DNA of 64,000 nucleotides from Pogonophryne albipinna (Eukaryota > Chordata > Actinopteri > Perciformes > Artedidraconidae): NCBI GenBank assembly GCA_028583405.1, contig CM053249.1, positions 36,593,985 through 36,657,984 of the forward strand, read 5' to 3'. The position numbers were made by a program, and so were the translations under genes. Each line of letters starts with the position of its first letter. Positions within the stretch are counted from its first letter, which is position 1. Under the pieces are notes generated by a model. It saw only the letters and a program-made list of their open reading frames with translations. It was not told where the DNA came from and did no database searches. This document shows, one piece after another, positions 1 to 12,650 of this stretch.

Positions 1-496
1 CGTCACATAAATGTATAAGTGCTCACAGCTCCGTGGGAATTATTATGTGCAATTCATTTCTAAAAGGCTTTCACATTACTATAATTATATTTTTATTTAA
101 ATGTAGGCTACATTTTACACCAAAACGGAACACAAAAGCAGGACCAACCATCATTGAATTCCTTGACTAACAAGAGAAAGATTAATTCATTTAAATAAAT
201 ATTTAACAACAAATGGGCCGGTTCTAAGGGGTTATTCAGTTAAGCCCGATGAGAGGGGATACAGCTGTGAACATGTCATCATTAACAGACGTCGTTTAAG
301 AGTGACGTTTGAGTGAACGAGGACATCCCAATTAATACCTGAGGACTCCTCTGTCCTCGCGTCACCTCCTCGTGTCCCTCGCTCGCATCTTACAGAGGCG
401 GAGCTAAGATACAAGGAAGGGACGCGAGTGAGGGAAAGGAGGAGTCGAGGAGGGGTATTGGGATGAGGCTAACGTCACGGAGAAAAGCTTCACAGC
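1..496. other. No gene recognised
   Basis: This is AT-rich sequence with only short open frames and no recognisable protein similarity. I see no RNA gene. It leads into the interspersed repeat that begins near 497. Confidence 0.5.
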
Positions 497-884
497 GGGC
501 GGAACTTGTCATAAAGTCTGCGATAATAAAACCCACCCATGTAGAGGGAAGATATGATTGGTCAATTGTACTGTCATTTGACATTACTCTCTCTTTCAGT
601 TCCTATAGCTGGCCCACCAATCACCTCCTATCTTCACAGTGACTCGCAGAGAGAAGCGCCTTTAATTTAACCCTTCACATTCCAACAGAAACTGAATAGG
701 CAGATTTGAACGATTTATTTATTTGGAAATGTTATTTTAAATACAATTAAATCAAGTTATTTTGGTAAAACTAATGAAAAATCGAACCTTTTTTTTTATA
801 TATTAAAACATTTTTTTTTTTAATGTTTTTAAATATTATTTTGTAGAATATCTTAGTGCCCTGACGGCTCGCCACTGGCAACCT
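497..884. repeat. Interspersed repeat, copy A
   Basis: The segment is closely similar to 4878-5296. Both contain the same 'agatatgattggtcaattgt' tract, the same run ending in 'ggtaaaactaatgaaaaat', an A/T-rich tail, and the terminal sequence 'ctgacggctcgccactg'. The shared end is of hAT type (it finishes CACTG). A 49-bp relic with matching ends lies at 53011-53059. The left limit of the shared block is approximate. No coding capacity is visible. Confidence 0.7.
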
Positions 885-2113
885 GATATTACGTTCTTAC
901 ATGTTGGTGTGAAAGCTAGCCCGGATTAATAAGACAAGTCTCTGTGGTTCTTTCTGTCTTTTCTTTTTCTGCTTTTTTGTTTTCTATTGTCAGTAAAACA
1001 GGCCCACAGTAACGGACTCTTTCTCTTTTATTTTTGGCAGAAGGCCCACAAGCCCATTCCTGTTAGGTTGTGCACACTGTTAACAGAGTAATAGTGCATG
1101 CAGTGGCTACTCACAGCAGTTACACTTTACAACAATAGAAATTGTAACTCCAAGGTAAACAATGTGTTAACCACATTTCTATGTAACTGTTTGTAAATGT
1201 TTGATATGGTTGTATTCACTAAGCTATATGTTGTAATCAACAAGTCCTCCAACTCATACGACCAAATAGGTCGATTGTTCAAGCAGCTTATTACGACCTA
1301 TAATCACGTTTTAAAGTCTTGGACCTCTAGTGCTCCCGTTGATTGCAAACACTCTGGTAGGTCGTATATTCACAAATAACCCTCTCTGGAAAATCCTAAA
1401 TTGTAGGATAGTTTGGCCATTAAAATGCTTTTGATTAGATTTCTAGCGAGAAGTGTTTGTACTTTTACGTCCAGTGGATGTGTAGGATCTATTGTTTGAT
1501 AGATATTACGAAGATTATTTGAGGTCTCGCCAGGAGAACATGTATGTAGGAGCCATATGTTAAAATGTATAGTTTGATATATTTGAATATTATAATCCTT
1601 TGTTGTTAGTGCTATCATATCATTTATTTGAACCAGCCGTGGGAAATTGACGGCATAGACGACCGCAGCTGCTTGTGATAACGAGACGCTATAGCCGACG
1701 GCAGCTGCTGGTGATTGTGTGTGTGTGAGAAGGGGAAAGAAGCACAGAGCAATATAGTTTTTGACCTGCGAAAATATGTGTTTGTATTTCATACCTTTTT
1801 GCTGAAGTAAAGAGTCAAACAAACTATCCTGAGACGTATCTTGTCCGAGTTAAGCTTATTTGCTATCTGTCAATCGAATTTTGGATTACTGGAACTACAG
1901 TGTATATACTACGTCTTTCCCCCTATTCATTTCTATTGACCAGCGTCCATGTAAAGTTAGCGTCAACCCTCACGGGGTGAAAACAGTATTTCCGGTCTCT
2001 AAGTTTTCATAGTAAAACCGGAAGTATTCCCCTCACTGTCAACTTATTTTACAGTGATATCTGCACTACTCATCCACTAAAAAACATCAGTTTATCCTTG
2101 TTAATTACACAAA
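885..2113. other. No gene recognised
   Basis: No convincing coding frame is present. The 150-codon minus frame at 1370-1822 has no recognisable motif. Poly-pyrimidine and A/T-rich stretches suggest old repeat debris. Confidence 0.4.
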
Positions 2114-2114
2114 C

Positions 2115-2210
2115 ATCCTTGTGTTTCGTTTAGCTAAAAATGGTTAATATTGTCTGATAGCTGAGTTTCTTCCCGTTAACATTTAACAACCTATTAATGC
2201 GTCACACCCA
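2115..2210 (+). repeat. Repeat shared with 16611-16680 and 45491-45590
   Basis: The core 'gctgagtttcttcccgttaa' and its left neighbour recur inverted at 16611-16680 and direct, more diverged, at 45491-45590. The L1 element starts immediately to the right. The last nine bases, tcacaccca (2202-2210), recur at 11704-11712 and are the candidate TSD of that L1. Confidence 0.6.
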
Positions 2211-2774
2211 TTTTTTTTTTAATAAAATATTTTTATTAGTTTTCGCACAGATATCAAACAGACATTTTCAAGACATTACATGTAAAATACTGTGTTTTCC
2301 TAGTACAGTTGACAAATAAACACAAACCCCATTACCCCGCAATCTCATTCACACATGCAAGGAAATCAAAACAAAAATAAATAAAGGGTGGATATTAAAT
2401 AGTATTGCAAAGAAAAAAGGGGGGGGGGGGGGTGCTCTGCTGAGAATTAAGTATTGGGTTCTTCACCAATAGAAAGGGTGTCAATGTGGTCCAGAAAAGG
2501 CTGCCAGGTATTATGGAACGTCGTCAGGGAGCCCCTAAGGGAGAACCTAATCCTCTCAAGCCTGACGCAATACAGGATTTCATGAATCCATCTATTATGG
2601 GTGGGAGGGGAGCAGTGGCGTAACAAGGTTGTGATTGGCCCCGGTGCAAATATTTTTTTAATAAAAATCACACAATCACAGAATGAATCATTCTTCATCA
2701 TAGCACAGCGGCCAAACGTTACTAGGTGCGCACCATGCACCTCTCCATAACAAGAGAAAAGCTAATCATCACCA

Positions 2775-5684
2775 TTAGAAGTTCATCTTGCGGGCCTTGC
2801 GCTCAGCAAAGTCGTCAACAACGCTGCTCAGGTCTAACTTCCGGGCCCTGCTGTTCTCTATTGAGAATGTTGCCAATCCACTGAGTCCTTCTTGTACCAT
2901 GCTGCTTCTTAAATACGTCTTAATCAATTTGAGCTTTGAGAATGAGCGTTCTGCGGTCGCAACAGTGACAGGTATGGTGAGATATAACAGCAATGCTGTG
3001 CACACTTCGCTAAATGTGGCTGCCATTGAGCTGTGGTCCACAATAAGCATCTTGGTCATATCCTTCACAGATGGTTCTTTAGCTATTTCAGTCTTAAAGC
3101 AGGCTCTGAATGCAAGGAGTTGGACGGGGAAACTCGGGGATAAATCCCTGCTGTAGTGGTCCGCGAGGCGCTGCGCGTGCTGGTGAAGGGCATTATCCTG
3201 CGCACGGTTCAATGTCCCGGGGTGGATAGCCTGGAACAGTTAGTTCGTTTCACGCATAGAAGTGAACCTCTGTGGCAGCTGGCTGTTAATGATGTCCAGG
3301 CTGGCGTTGAACACATTCATTCTGAAACGGCTCTCGCCATCACTAAGCCTCTCGTCTTGACTGAGTTCATCGAAGTGGCGTTTCATCCTTCTTTTGCAAA
3401 TTTCCGTGAACTCGCTCTGCGCTCCCCATCTCTCAGCAAGATTTTGAGCGGTGCGTTTGACCTGGTCAAAGTCATCTCGGTATGCAGATAGGGCCTGGAT
3501 TGTGTTTTGGAGGAGACGAACAGCTTTGTGGATGTCTACATCCTTTGCCTGCAACATCTTTGACACTGCATTCATGTTTTCCAGTATTTTTGTCTGTTGT
3601 ACGACAAGAAAAATAAAGCTGAATTTTTCCATATGTTTTTTTAGGGCTGTAGCCTCGTCCGGTTCCTCCCTCTTTTCGCTGACCAGAGCGATTTTAGTTA
3701 GAGCTTTCATGATATCTACATACCGGTATCTAAGGGCAGCAATTGCATCATGTCTTGAGCACCACCTGGTTGGGCAGAGGCGCTTCATGGTAACTTTACC
3801 ATGCTCTGAGAGTTCTGATGACATGATACCGGAAAGGAGTGACCATCTCTTAATACTTTGGCTGAAAAAAGTATAAAGAGTCTCAACAATATCATAAAAA
3901 TTGCACAGCTCCGCTATATTCTTGACGGAGTCATTCAGTGTCACATTTAAATTGTGTGCAGCATACATATTTGGCAAGCGGTTCCATCTCCATGATCCTG
4001 GCCTGCACACCCGAATAGACCCCACTCATGTTCGCCGCGTCATCGTATCCCTGGCCCCGACACTTGCTCAGGTCAAATCCGTTGCTGTCCAGGATTTTCT
4101 TTTGGAGTTCACGAGCTGACGTGTCCACTGTTTCCACGAACCCCAAGAAAGCCTCGTTTATCAGGATATATTTTGTGTTGTCGTTTTCATCCCTCTGGAT
4201 TGTCACATATCTATACACTTGGCTAATTTATCTCTTTTGGAAATATCTTGGGTGGTGTCCATGATCACAGAAAAAAACGGAGCATTATTTATTTCTACTT
4301 GAATGTTGCACTGCACCTGCTTTGCGATTATGTAGATTATCTCATTTTGAACAGCTGGACTCAAGTATTTCACAGAACCTTGTGGTCGCTCAACAAGTTC
4401 TTTCAGAACCGGATCGTAACATGCTAAAAGTTCTATCAAACTGAGAAAGTTCTGTTGGGCTGTCCAAGAAGAGGACATAGGGAGATGTCCTCTAAAAGCC
4501 AAGTTACAAGTGGCCACAGTGATTGTAACGCTGACAATACGCTGAAGTACCTGTCTCCAGTAATTAGCAGCATTCCTTGCATTCCTCTCCATGTTTGCGT
4601 CAATTCTCCCGTTTTTCTTCCAATGTTCATTTACTGTATGACACATGCTCCGACATGGACCTGAGATTGTGCATGTGAGTCAATCCTCGCAGACAAATGT
4701 TGCCAGTCACAAACTCCTTTGACCCACGCACAGGGCCGCCCCTCCCTACAGGCCAATCACGCAGGCTGCATGGGGCCCCGCCTTGCCGAGGGGGCCCCGC
4801 CCAGAGGGCCTCAGCTCTCCGCGTTTTCCGCGCAGTTCAGCCGTGAGGTTCCGCTGCTCCACTCCGCGGCTCCGCTTGTCATAAAGTCCGCGAAAATAAA
4901 GCCCGCCCATTTAGAGGGAAGATATGATTGGTCAATTGTACTGTCATTTGACATTACTCTATCATTGAGTTACTGTACCTGGCCCTCTGTGAATGTAGAG
5001 AGGGACCAACAAGCCCTCCCGTCTTCACATAACTCGCAGAGACGGCATTTAACCCTTCACATTCCAACATAAACTGAACAGGCAGATTCGAAGGATTTAT
5101 TTCTTTGGAAATATTATTTTAAATACAATTAAATCAAGTTATTTTGGTAAAACTAATGAAAAATGTAACAACAAAAAAATATAAAAAATAATATTTAAAA
5201 AAAAATGTTTTCTTTTTTATGTTTTTCAAATATTATTTTTTAGAATATCTTAGGCCCTCTGTGAGGGCCTAGAGGGCCCTGACGGCTCGCCACTGCTATA
5301 ATATAGCCTTTGATCTTGGCATCGGGGGTCTCAATAGCGCCATAGAGTCCCCTATCGGTTGGGGGCGGGCCCTGGGGGAACTGTAGGACCACCGCCAGGC
5401 ACAGCCAAATCCATCCTCTCCTCCTGGCTCATGGCTGGAGAAGAAGGTCGCACAGCCACGGATAAAGCTTCACTTGTGGAGCTAGATGATGGTGAAGCAG
5501 GAGAGCTATCGTTAGCCTCCGGCTGCCGCTGCACGTCATCATTACCAACGTTAGCGTTCGATTTCGAGGACGATGTATGACAAAAAAAACTGTCTAATTT
5601 TGTCAGTTTAGCCTTTACATCTCCTTGTTCTCTCTTGTCCTTTCTCTTTTGAGCGCCGCTCTTGTGTTTTGGTTTGCTGTACAT
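2775..5684 (-). pseudogene. hAT (DUF4371/ZMYM1-like) transposase, fragmented
   Basis: The pieces run in order on the minus strand. The N-terminal Lys-rich segment is at 5352-5684 (KHKSGAQKRKDKREQG). A DUF4371-like part with 'FFSVIMDTTQDISKRD', giving a catalytic-type Asp, is at 4203-4646. A continuation at 3931-4218 contains 'CRGQGYDDAANMSG'. A long helical part with 'LCPTRWCSRHDA' is at 3240-4025. The hAT C-terminal dimerisation region is at 2775-3212 ('VATAERSFSKLKLIKTYLR'). Small frameshifts separate the pieces, and an inserted repeat separates the N-terminal piece from the rest. Family assignment rests on the ordered motifs; the gene cannot make an intact enzyme. Confidence 0.85.
4878..5296. 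repeat. Interspersed repeat, copy B, inside the hAT transposon
   Basis: This copy is homologous to 497-884 and ends with the same 'ctgacggctcgccactg'. It lies between the N-terminal and central parts of the hAT transposase. Sequence from about 4731 (starting cagggccgcccc) may belong to the same insertion. I could not read a clean TSD, so the left edge is uncertain. Confidence 0.6.
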
Positions 5685-7172
5685 TATAAATGCAAGCTAT
5701 TCAATTTGTTATAATTCTGCCGATCTTGCTGCTGCTATAGCTATGTAGTACATATAACTTTTGATGTTGATTTAACAGTTCGCTCGTCACGCAAGGTATC
5801 ACATGACATGAAAGGGAACAAGGTCATTGGACAGACAAATTACAAATTAATTTAGGTTACTTTGAAGACTGCATGAACCAGTCAATGCCATTGGGGCCCC
5901 AAAAAATATCATTGGGGCCCCAAAATAAAAAATATATTAAAAAAAGATGAATGCACTGGCTGCACCGTCGATAGTTACGCCACTGGAGGGGAAGAATGTA
6001 TCCATTTAAGGAGAATAAGCCTCCTGGCAAGCAGAGTGGTGAATGCAATAACTCGTTTTGAGGTAATGGGTGCATTGGGCATCAGAGGAATTCCGAAAAG
6101 GGCAGTGAGGGGGCTAGGGTCCACTGTCTCACCTAAGACCTCCCTAAGTGAATCAAATATTGCAGACCACAACTCTGATAGTTTAGGGCACGACCAAAAC
6201 ATGTGCATGTAGTCAGCCGGAGATTGTTTACATCTATTACATGTGTCAGACCTGTCAGGGTATATCCTGGCCAGCTTAGCGTTAGTGTAATGTACTCTGT
6301 GCAGAATCTTGGACTGCAATAAGCTATGATTTGCACATATAGAAGAGGTGGGTACCAGGTCTAATATACGTCCCCACTGATCATCTGACATGTTAATCCC
6401 AAGGTCCTGATCCCATACAACTCTAAGGGAATTTAAGCAAGTAAGATTTATCTTAAAAATGTTATTATATATAATGGAGGTGAGCTTCCTTGAATCGGTC
6501 TTAAGTGATAGGAAAGAATCAATTATCGAATCAGGAGGCCGGCCTGATCTGAAAGAATCTGAACAAGTGAGAACTTGGAAAGTCAAATTTGTTGGCAAAC
6601 GAAGAGAAAACACCACCAGCATAAAGGTCATTAATAGACCGCAGGCCTTTGTCTGACCAAGTCCGGAAGACAGGATCCGAGCACGACGGGAGGAAAAGGT
6701 GATTGTGATAGACCGGGGCTAGACCTGCTGACGCTTGTAAGCCAAACTGCTTCCTAAACTGACCCCAAATCTTTAAAGTGTTAGTTGCAATCGGATTGCA
6801 AGCAACTTGTTTAATTGGAAAGGGCAATTGAGAACATACCACTGACCAAAGTCGGAGACCCGAAGAGGAAGCCTCCATCTGGGCCCATCGAGGGGGTTTG
6901 CCCTGTGCCAAATTAGTGTTCCAAAAAAGAAGCTTATTAATATTACATGCACAATAATATTGGCGGAGATTGGGCAGGGCCAGGCCACTTTCAGACTTAG
7001 GGAGTTGAAGAACTACTCTTCTGATACGAGCCCTCTTGTTGCACCATAAAAAAAGAATTAATCTGCTGGTCAAGTGCTGAGAAAAAGGATTTATTTATAT
7101 GTGTTGGAAGGAATATAAGAACTGAGGTAGCACCACCATTTGTCAAATTAATGCGTCCTATTAAGGAGAAAT

Positions 7173-7871
7173 CAATCAATCAATGTTTATTTATATAGCC
7201 CAATATCACAAATGTTACATTTGTCTCAGTGGTCTTCACAGTTTGTACAGAATATCAGTATGACAATACGACACCCTCTATCATTTGACCCTCACATCGT
7301 ACAAGGAAAAACTTCCGGAGAAAACACACAGTTTAAAGGGGAACATGGGAGAAACCTCAGGGAGAGCAACAGAGGAGGGATCCCTCTCCCAGGACGGACA
7401 GACGTGCAATAGATGCCGTGTGTAATTGAAAAGATAATACATTTACAACATAGGTAGACCAAATGTTTGGAAATGCATGTGTCTATAATAAGAAGATGAA
7501 TCCACGAGGATGTCAGCAATCCTGTGGGAGCCATCAGGGAAGTAGTATGGTGAGAGTCTGGCAGGACCGCAGAGACAGGTTCAGCGACGCCTCAAAGTCC
7601 AGGACTCAGATCCAGTACTCAGGATAGAGGATCCAGGACACACGACCACAGCAACAGGATTAGCCTCGACTCAGGATCCCGGCGTATATATGGACACAAA
7701 AAAGAGATTTGGGGGAAGCTGGGTTAATCGGAACATGAGTACACAGGTACAAACAGACAGAAAGACGGAGTAAGGTGCCCCCCCCAACAGTCCAAGCCTA
7801 TAGCAGCTAAACTAACGTGTCTACATACATGCACTCCCTTAGGATAGGTTGAGGGAAAAGGGTAGCAAGTA
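7173..7871. repeat. Interspersed fish repeat inserted in L1 ORF2
   Basis: The block begins with an (atca)n run followed by 'tttatttatatagcccaata', and contains 'aacctcagggagagcaacag'. I recognise this composition as a very common percomorph interspersed repeat; the superfamily is unknown to me. It separates two parts of L1 ORF2 that belong together: one ends in an ARWSS motif near 7.88 kb and the other starts SLIGRI near 7.17 kb. The edges are approximate. Confidence 0.6.
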
Positions 7872-8015
7872 AGAAGTAGGAGGACCATCTAGCTAAGTCT
7901 GCTTTGAAGCGCTCTACTAATGGACTAAGGTTCTTGGCAAAAAGCTCTGTAAACAAGTTAATAATATGGATACGGTATTTGAATCCCTCTGAGACCTTCT
8001 TAAAAGGAAAGAGAG

Positions 8016-8383
8016 TGTTAGGGTGAGTGAAGCAGGCAGGACCCAAATGCAGAATAAACAGGAAAAAATACCTTTATTTCAAGGTTTTTAAGGAACAAAA
8101 CAGAACTCTACCTCGTGAACACAGTCCACGACAAACAATGAACCAACAATGACAGACAGAAAAACCAGAACTTAAATACACACAAGACTAATCACACAAA
8201 CAAGACACAGGTGAGGAGGGAGGAGAAAACACAGGGGCACCAGGTGAACACTATCGGGTATTCAGGTAGGAGGGAAAACAGACAGCAACAGGCAAGACAG
8301 GGGGTGAACACTTTTCAAAAATAAAACATGAAACCAAAGACAGAAAAAGACAAGACAAAAGACAACACAGACAGATCGTGACA
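8016..8383. mobile_element. Solo LTR related to the 40669-44632 element
   Basis: This 368-bp block starts TGTTAGGG and ends CGTGACA. It is flanked on both sides by gagag (8011-8015 and 8384-8388), a perfect 5-bp TSD. It shares 'gcaggacccaaatgcaga' and 'ctttatttcaagg' with the 383-bp LTRs at 40669-41051 and 44250-44632. It interrupts L1 ORF2, and the L1 frame resumes on each side. With no internal region it fits a solo LTR left by LTR-LTR recombination. Confidence 0.85.
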
Positions 8384-10544
8384 GAGAGCTTGGGGAAGTT
8401 TTTCAGCGAGGGTGTTAACAGGGAAATATTCGCTTTTCTGGAGGTTGAGTTTGTAGCCAGATAGCTTCTTAAATTGCTCTAAAATGCTTAGAATTATAGG
8501 AAGGGAGGACGATGGGCTGGAAATGTACAATAAAAGGTCATCTGCATACAAAGAGAGCTTATGCAAAAAACCGAAGCGCGTGATGCCCCTAAATCCTTCC
8601 TCACTACGAAGACATAAGGCTAGAGGCTCGACGGCGAGCGCAAATAATGACGGAGATAGAGGGCAACCCTGCCTATATTCTACAACTTCAGGGGAACTAG
8701 TAGAGGGAGAATAAATAATGTTAAACAACCTTCTGGTATTAAAAAATGCTGTCGTCCTGAGATAAAGCCTGTCTGGTCGGGATCGATCAAGCCTGGCATT
8801 ACCCTCTGGAGACGGCTAGATAGAACCTTAGCCATGATCTTAAAGTCTACGTTTAAAAGGGATATCGGCCTATAACTGCCACACAAGAGTGGGTCCTTAT
8901 CTTTCTTCAACAATAGAGTGATTGATGCCTCAGACAAAGTAGGTGGTAACTTGCCTTTCAGAAAGGCATCATTGAATACTCTCACCAGGATCGGGGCAAG
9001 TACAGAACAAAAAGTTTTAAAAAACTCTGTGGAGTAGCCATCAGGACCAGGCGATTTACCACTCTGTAAAGATTTGATAGCCTCTGTTACTTCAGAGATG
9101 GTTAACGGAGCTCCCAGATCACCAGAACCTCTTCCATCAACTTGGGGATAAGCGTCTAAGGGTGTCTAAGGGGTTAGGGTTGTTCCAATCCTGTGGAGAA
9201 GACTCTGAGGTGTATAATTCAGAATAGTAGTCTGAGAAGATATTACTGATTTCAGCAGGGTCTGTTGTAATATCACCTGTTGGCGACTTCACTCTAGGGA
9301 TCAACCTGGAGGCACCGGCCACTTTTGACTGATATGCAAGCAGTTTGCCTGGTTCGCAGAAGTTGCCTCTCGATCTTACCAGTTGATAACAGATCATATT
9401 GAGATTGAAGCTGAAGCCGTTTTTTATACAAAGTAGAGGTGGAATTAACCGAGTATTGGCTGTCTACATTTCGGATATCAGCTGACATTTCTGTCAATTT
9501 GGATTGCTCCGATTTCCTGAAATGTGAGACAAAAGAAATGATCTGCCCACGAAGAAAAGCCTTAAAGGACTCCCAGAGTATATCACTACCAATATTCAGA
9601 GTGTCGTTTATCTCAATGAAAAATGTGATTTGTGTTGCAACAAAAGCCTTACATTTGGGTTCGGACAGCAAATGAGGGCTAAATCTCCAGAATTTAGAGG
9701 GTGGTCTACCATGGGGAAAATGTATTTCTACAGAAGTGGGTGCATGGTCGGAGATAACTATGCTATGGTATTCACAGGAAAGAACGTTATGTAATAGTTT
9801 ATCGTCAAGTAAGAAGAAGTCTATCCGTGAGTATGTGTGGTGGACATGTGAAAAGAAAGAGAACAGTTTACTGGAGGGAAACTTAGTCCTCCACGGGTCC
9901 CTCAAGCCCAGCTGGTTGGCGTGAAATTGTAAGACTTTGGTCGATTTAGATAGAGTAAACTGCTTAGTGGACGATCTATCAAGCTCCATATCCTGGACCA
10001 GATTAAAGTCACCTCCAATTATAATTTGCTGCTCATTGAGATTAGGTATAGAAGTAAAGAATTTGGATATGAATTTGTCATCGTCCCAATTCGGAGCATA
10101 TAGCGAGGTCAGGACCACAGGAGTATTTTGTAATTTGCCAGATACTATAACGTACCGGCCGTTCGGATCAGATATAGTAGTGTTTAGTTCAAAGGCAATA
10201 TCCCTGTGTATAATGATAGCTTCCCCTCTAGCCCTCTCGGAAAACCTCGAATGAAACAAGTGACCCATCCAAGGCCTCTTGACGCAAGACATTTCCGCCG
10301 TACGGAGGTATGTCTCTTGTAAAAAGCAGATGTCTCCTCTAAGGTGTTGCAAATGTGAAATTACCTTGTTGGCTTTGGTGATATTGTTCATCCCTTTAAC
10401 GTTCCAGGAAATATATATTTATATATAAATATATTTCTACCACTCACTGACATAGTCCTTTAAGTTGTGGCATAACCTGAGCAGAGAATAAAATAAAAGG
10501 GGAGGGGGAGAGAGAAAACAGGAAAAGGGGGGGAGAAACAGACA

Positions 10545-11149
<605 letters not shown>

Positions 11150-11703
11150 GGCAAGTTAGCAGATGGCCGACCATAGCTACTGTGTTTTATAGCAGTGCAT
11201 GCTATCTCTGTTTAGCGGCAAGATACTTCTTAGTTTCCTCGACAGATGACAGCCGAACTTTGTCTCCATTCTCCGCCGTAATCATCAGCTTGGAGTACTG
11301 GAGAGCAGGCCTGAGTCCGAGTTTATACAGCTGCGCCATCACCTCGCGGTACAGAGCTCACTGCATCACAACCTCGTGAATATAATCTTCGTAGAAGGCA
11401 ATCGGTTTCCACTCGTACCGTAGATCCGCTCTCATTTTCCGGGCTTCACGGATGACTCTTTCCTTGGTCTGGAAGTTGTGGAATCGGATGATGACAGGCC
11501 TCGGTCTTTCCCCAGGCTTTTGGCTTCACGCCCGTCGACCAAATCCGCATTCGACTCCAAAGAGGTCATACGCTGCCCATGATCAGAGATAGTCGCATGA
11601 ATCAGATCAATTTTGGACTCGAGTGCGGCGATGACAGTTTTGAATTCCGTTTAGAGAGACACTTTATGGCTCTCCAACAAACTGGTTAGCGCCGCCATGG
11701 ACA
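11150..11703 (-). pseudogene. L1 ORF1 remnant
   Basis: Conceptual minus-strand translation shows a coiled-coil start (MAALTSLLESHK) and a segment rich in heptad-like leucines (SDHGQRMTSLESNADL). After a deletion comes a piece of the RNA-binding fold typical of vertebrate L1 ORF1 (VIIRFHNFQTKERVIREARK, then RPALQYSKLMIT). Stop codons and the internal deletion make it non-functional. In the intact element the protein is a trimeric RNA chaperone that coats the L1 transcript. Confidence 0.75.
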
Positions 11704-11843
11704 TCACACCCATAACAAGATGGTCGCAGCGTGAGTAAGCGCATATCAAGCTAGTCTGTTTGTTGCTGTTAAATTAGCTCTTTAATGCTCATATCATTGA
11801 TCCACATGATCTGAACCCATGATCATTTGAATAACATAGCTAA

Positions 11844-12650
11844 GTGGCTCATTACAGTCTCTGGATTATTGTATTTTTTGCATTTGCAACTATGGAGGGA
11901 AACATGTCTCTGCAAACTTTGTGGGACGCGATTCAGCAAATCAAGACAGACATGCTGACTCACATTGACTCAAAAATGGATCCCATTCAAAGTAGCTTGA
12001 GCAGGATACACAATTCCCTGTCTAGTCTGGGAGACCAGGTCAATTTGTTAGAGCAGCGTGTCGGGGCTAATGAGGACAATGTACACGAGTGTGTCGCTCG
12101 AGTCAAGCAGCTCGAGAAAGACAACTCCTTCCTGATGTCTAAAGTTGATGACTTGGAGAACCGGAGCCGACGTTCTAACCTTCGCTTCGTAGGAATCCAG
12201 GAGTCCGCTGAAGGCAGTGACATTATCGGCTTCATGTCTCGGCTCATCCCGCAGCTCCTGGGGCCAGATGCCTTCCCTACCCTGCCGATCATTGAGAGGG
12301 CACACCGCTCACCGACTGCCAGGCAAAACTCCCGTGCCAGCCCGCGGGCCATCATGATTGAGCTGCTGAACTTCCAGGACAAAGTGAAAATCTTTCGTCT
12401 TGCCAGGGAGAAAAAGTCTCTGGTCTACAACGGGAAACACATCAGCATTTATCCCGATTTCAGTCCCGAGCTTACCAGAAGACGCCGGAGCTTCGATCCA
12501 GTCAAACGCAAGCTCCGTGAACTCAACTTGAAGTACTTTCTCGTCTACCCGTGCACCCTCTGCGTTGTTGTTGATGGCACACAACAATGCTTCTCTACCC
12601 ACAAAGACGCGGAGGCAGTCTTCATGTCTACCTCAAACTCTCCTGGGTGA
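11844..12650 (+). CDS. L1-type ORF1 protein (coiled coil, RNA-binding), intact frame
   Basis: An open frame of 268 codons. The likely true start is the internal methionine at 11892 or 11904 (MSLQTLWDAIQQIK), because the first ~16 residues are hydrophobic and untypical. Residues ~30-105 form a coiled coil (SLGDQVNLLEQRV, CVARVKQLEKD) ending in the family hallmark LENRSRRSNLRF. The RNA-recognition-like domain (PRAIMIELLNFQDKVKIFRLA) and C-terminal domain (ISIYPDFSPELTRRRRSF) follow. These match the L1 ORF1p layout (Transposase_22), a nucleic-acid chaperone. The next ORF downstream is not of L1 type, so either this is a separate L1 fragment or the LINE is a mosaic. Confidence 0.85.
   Translation: MAHYSLWIIVFFAFATMEGNMSLQTLWDAIQQIKTDMLTHIDSKMDPIQSSLSRIHNSLSSLGDQVNLLEQRVGANEDNVHECVARVKQLEKDNSFLMSKVDDLENRSRRSNLRFVGIQESAEGSDIIGFMSRLIPQLLGPDAFPTLPIIERAHRSPTARQNSRASPRAIMIELLNFQDKVKIFRLAREKKSLVYNGKHISIYPDFSPELTRRRRSFDPVKRKLRELNLKYFLVYPCTLCVVVDGTQQCFSTHKDAEAVFMSTSNSPG

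Larger units (their letters stand above)
2613..5985 (-). mobile_element. hAT transposon with degenerate transposase
   Basis: The element starts cagtggcgtaac (2613-2624) and ends gttacgccactg (5974-5985), a perfect 12-bp terminal inverted repeat. It is flanked by gaggggag (2605-2612) and gaggggaa (5986-5993), an 8-bp TSD with one mismatch, as expected for hAT. The insertion lies inside L1 ORF2. Inside it are a broken transposase gene on the minus strand and a second repeat at about 4878-5296. The terminal bases are those of the family whose N-terminus starts with a Lys-rich 'SGAQKRK' stretch, as in ZMYM1/DUF4371-type hAT proteins. Confidence 0.88.
2447..10391 (-). pseudogene. L1 ORF2 (endonuclease-reverse transcriptase), broken
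   Basis: In the element this protein nicks the target and copies its own RNA. The endonuclease domain is visible at 9294-10391, with the motifs DICFLQETYL, GGDFNLV and SDHAPTSV. Reverse transcriptase pieces lie at 8680-8985 (SYRPISLLN, DQTGF) and 8315-8728 (GCPLSPSLFALAVEPL, YADD). C-terminal pieces lie at 7807-8015, 6531-7179, 5986-6631 and 2447-2612. A direct junction near 8.69 kb removes the segment between the region after DQTGF and GCPLSP, including the first catalytic aspartate motif. Frameshifts and three insertions break the rest. The parts on either side of the hAT insertion (2612/5986) continue in the same frame. Confidence 0.88.

Noticed and set aside
11844..12650. Host LINE-1-type domain protein gene
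   Set aside because: It is followed by LINE sequence and lacks exon structure; a mobile-element ORF1 is the simpler reading.
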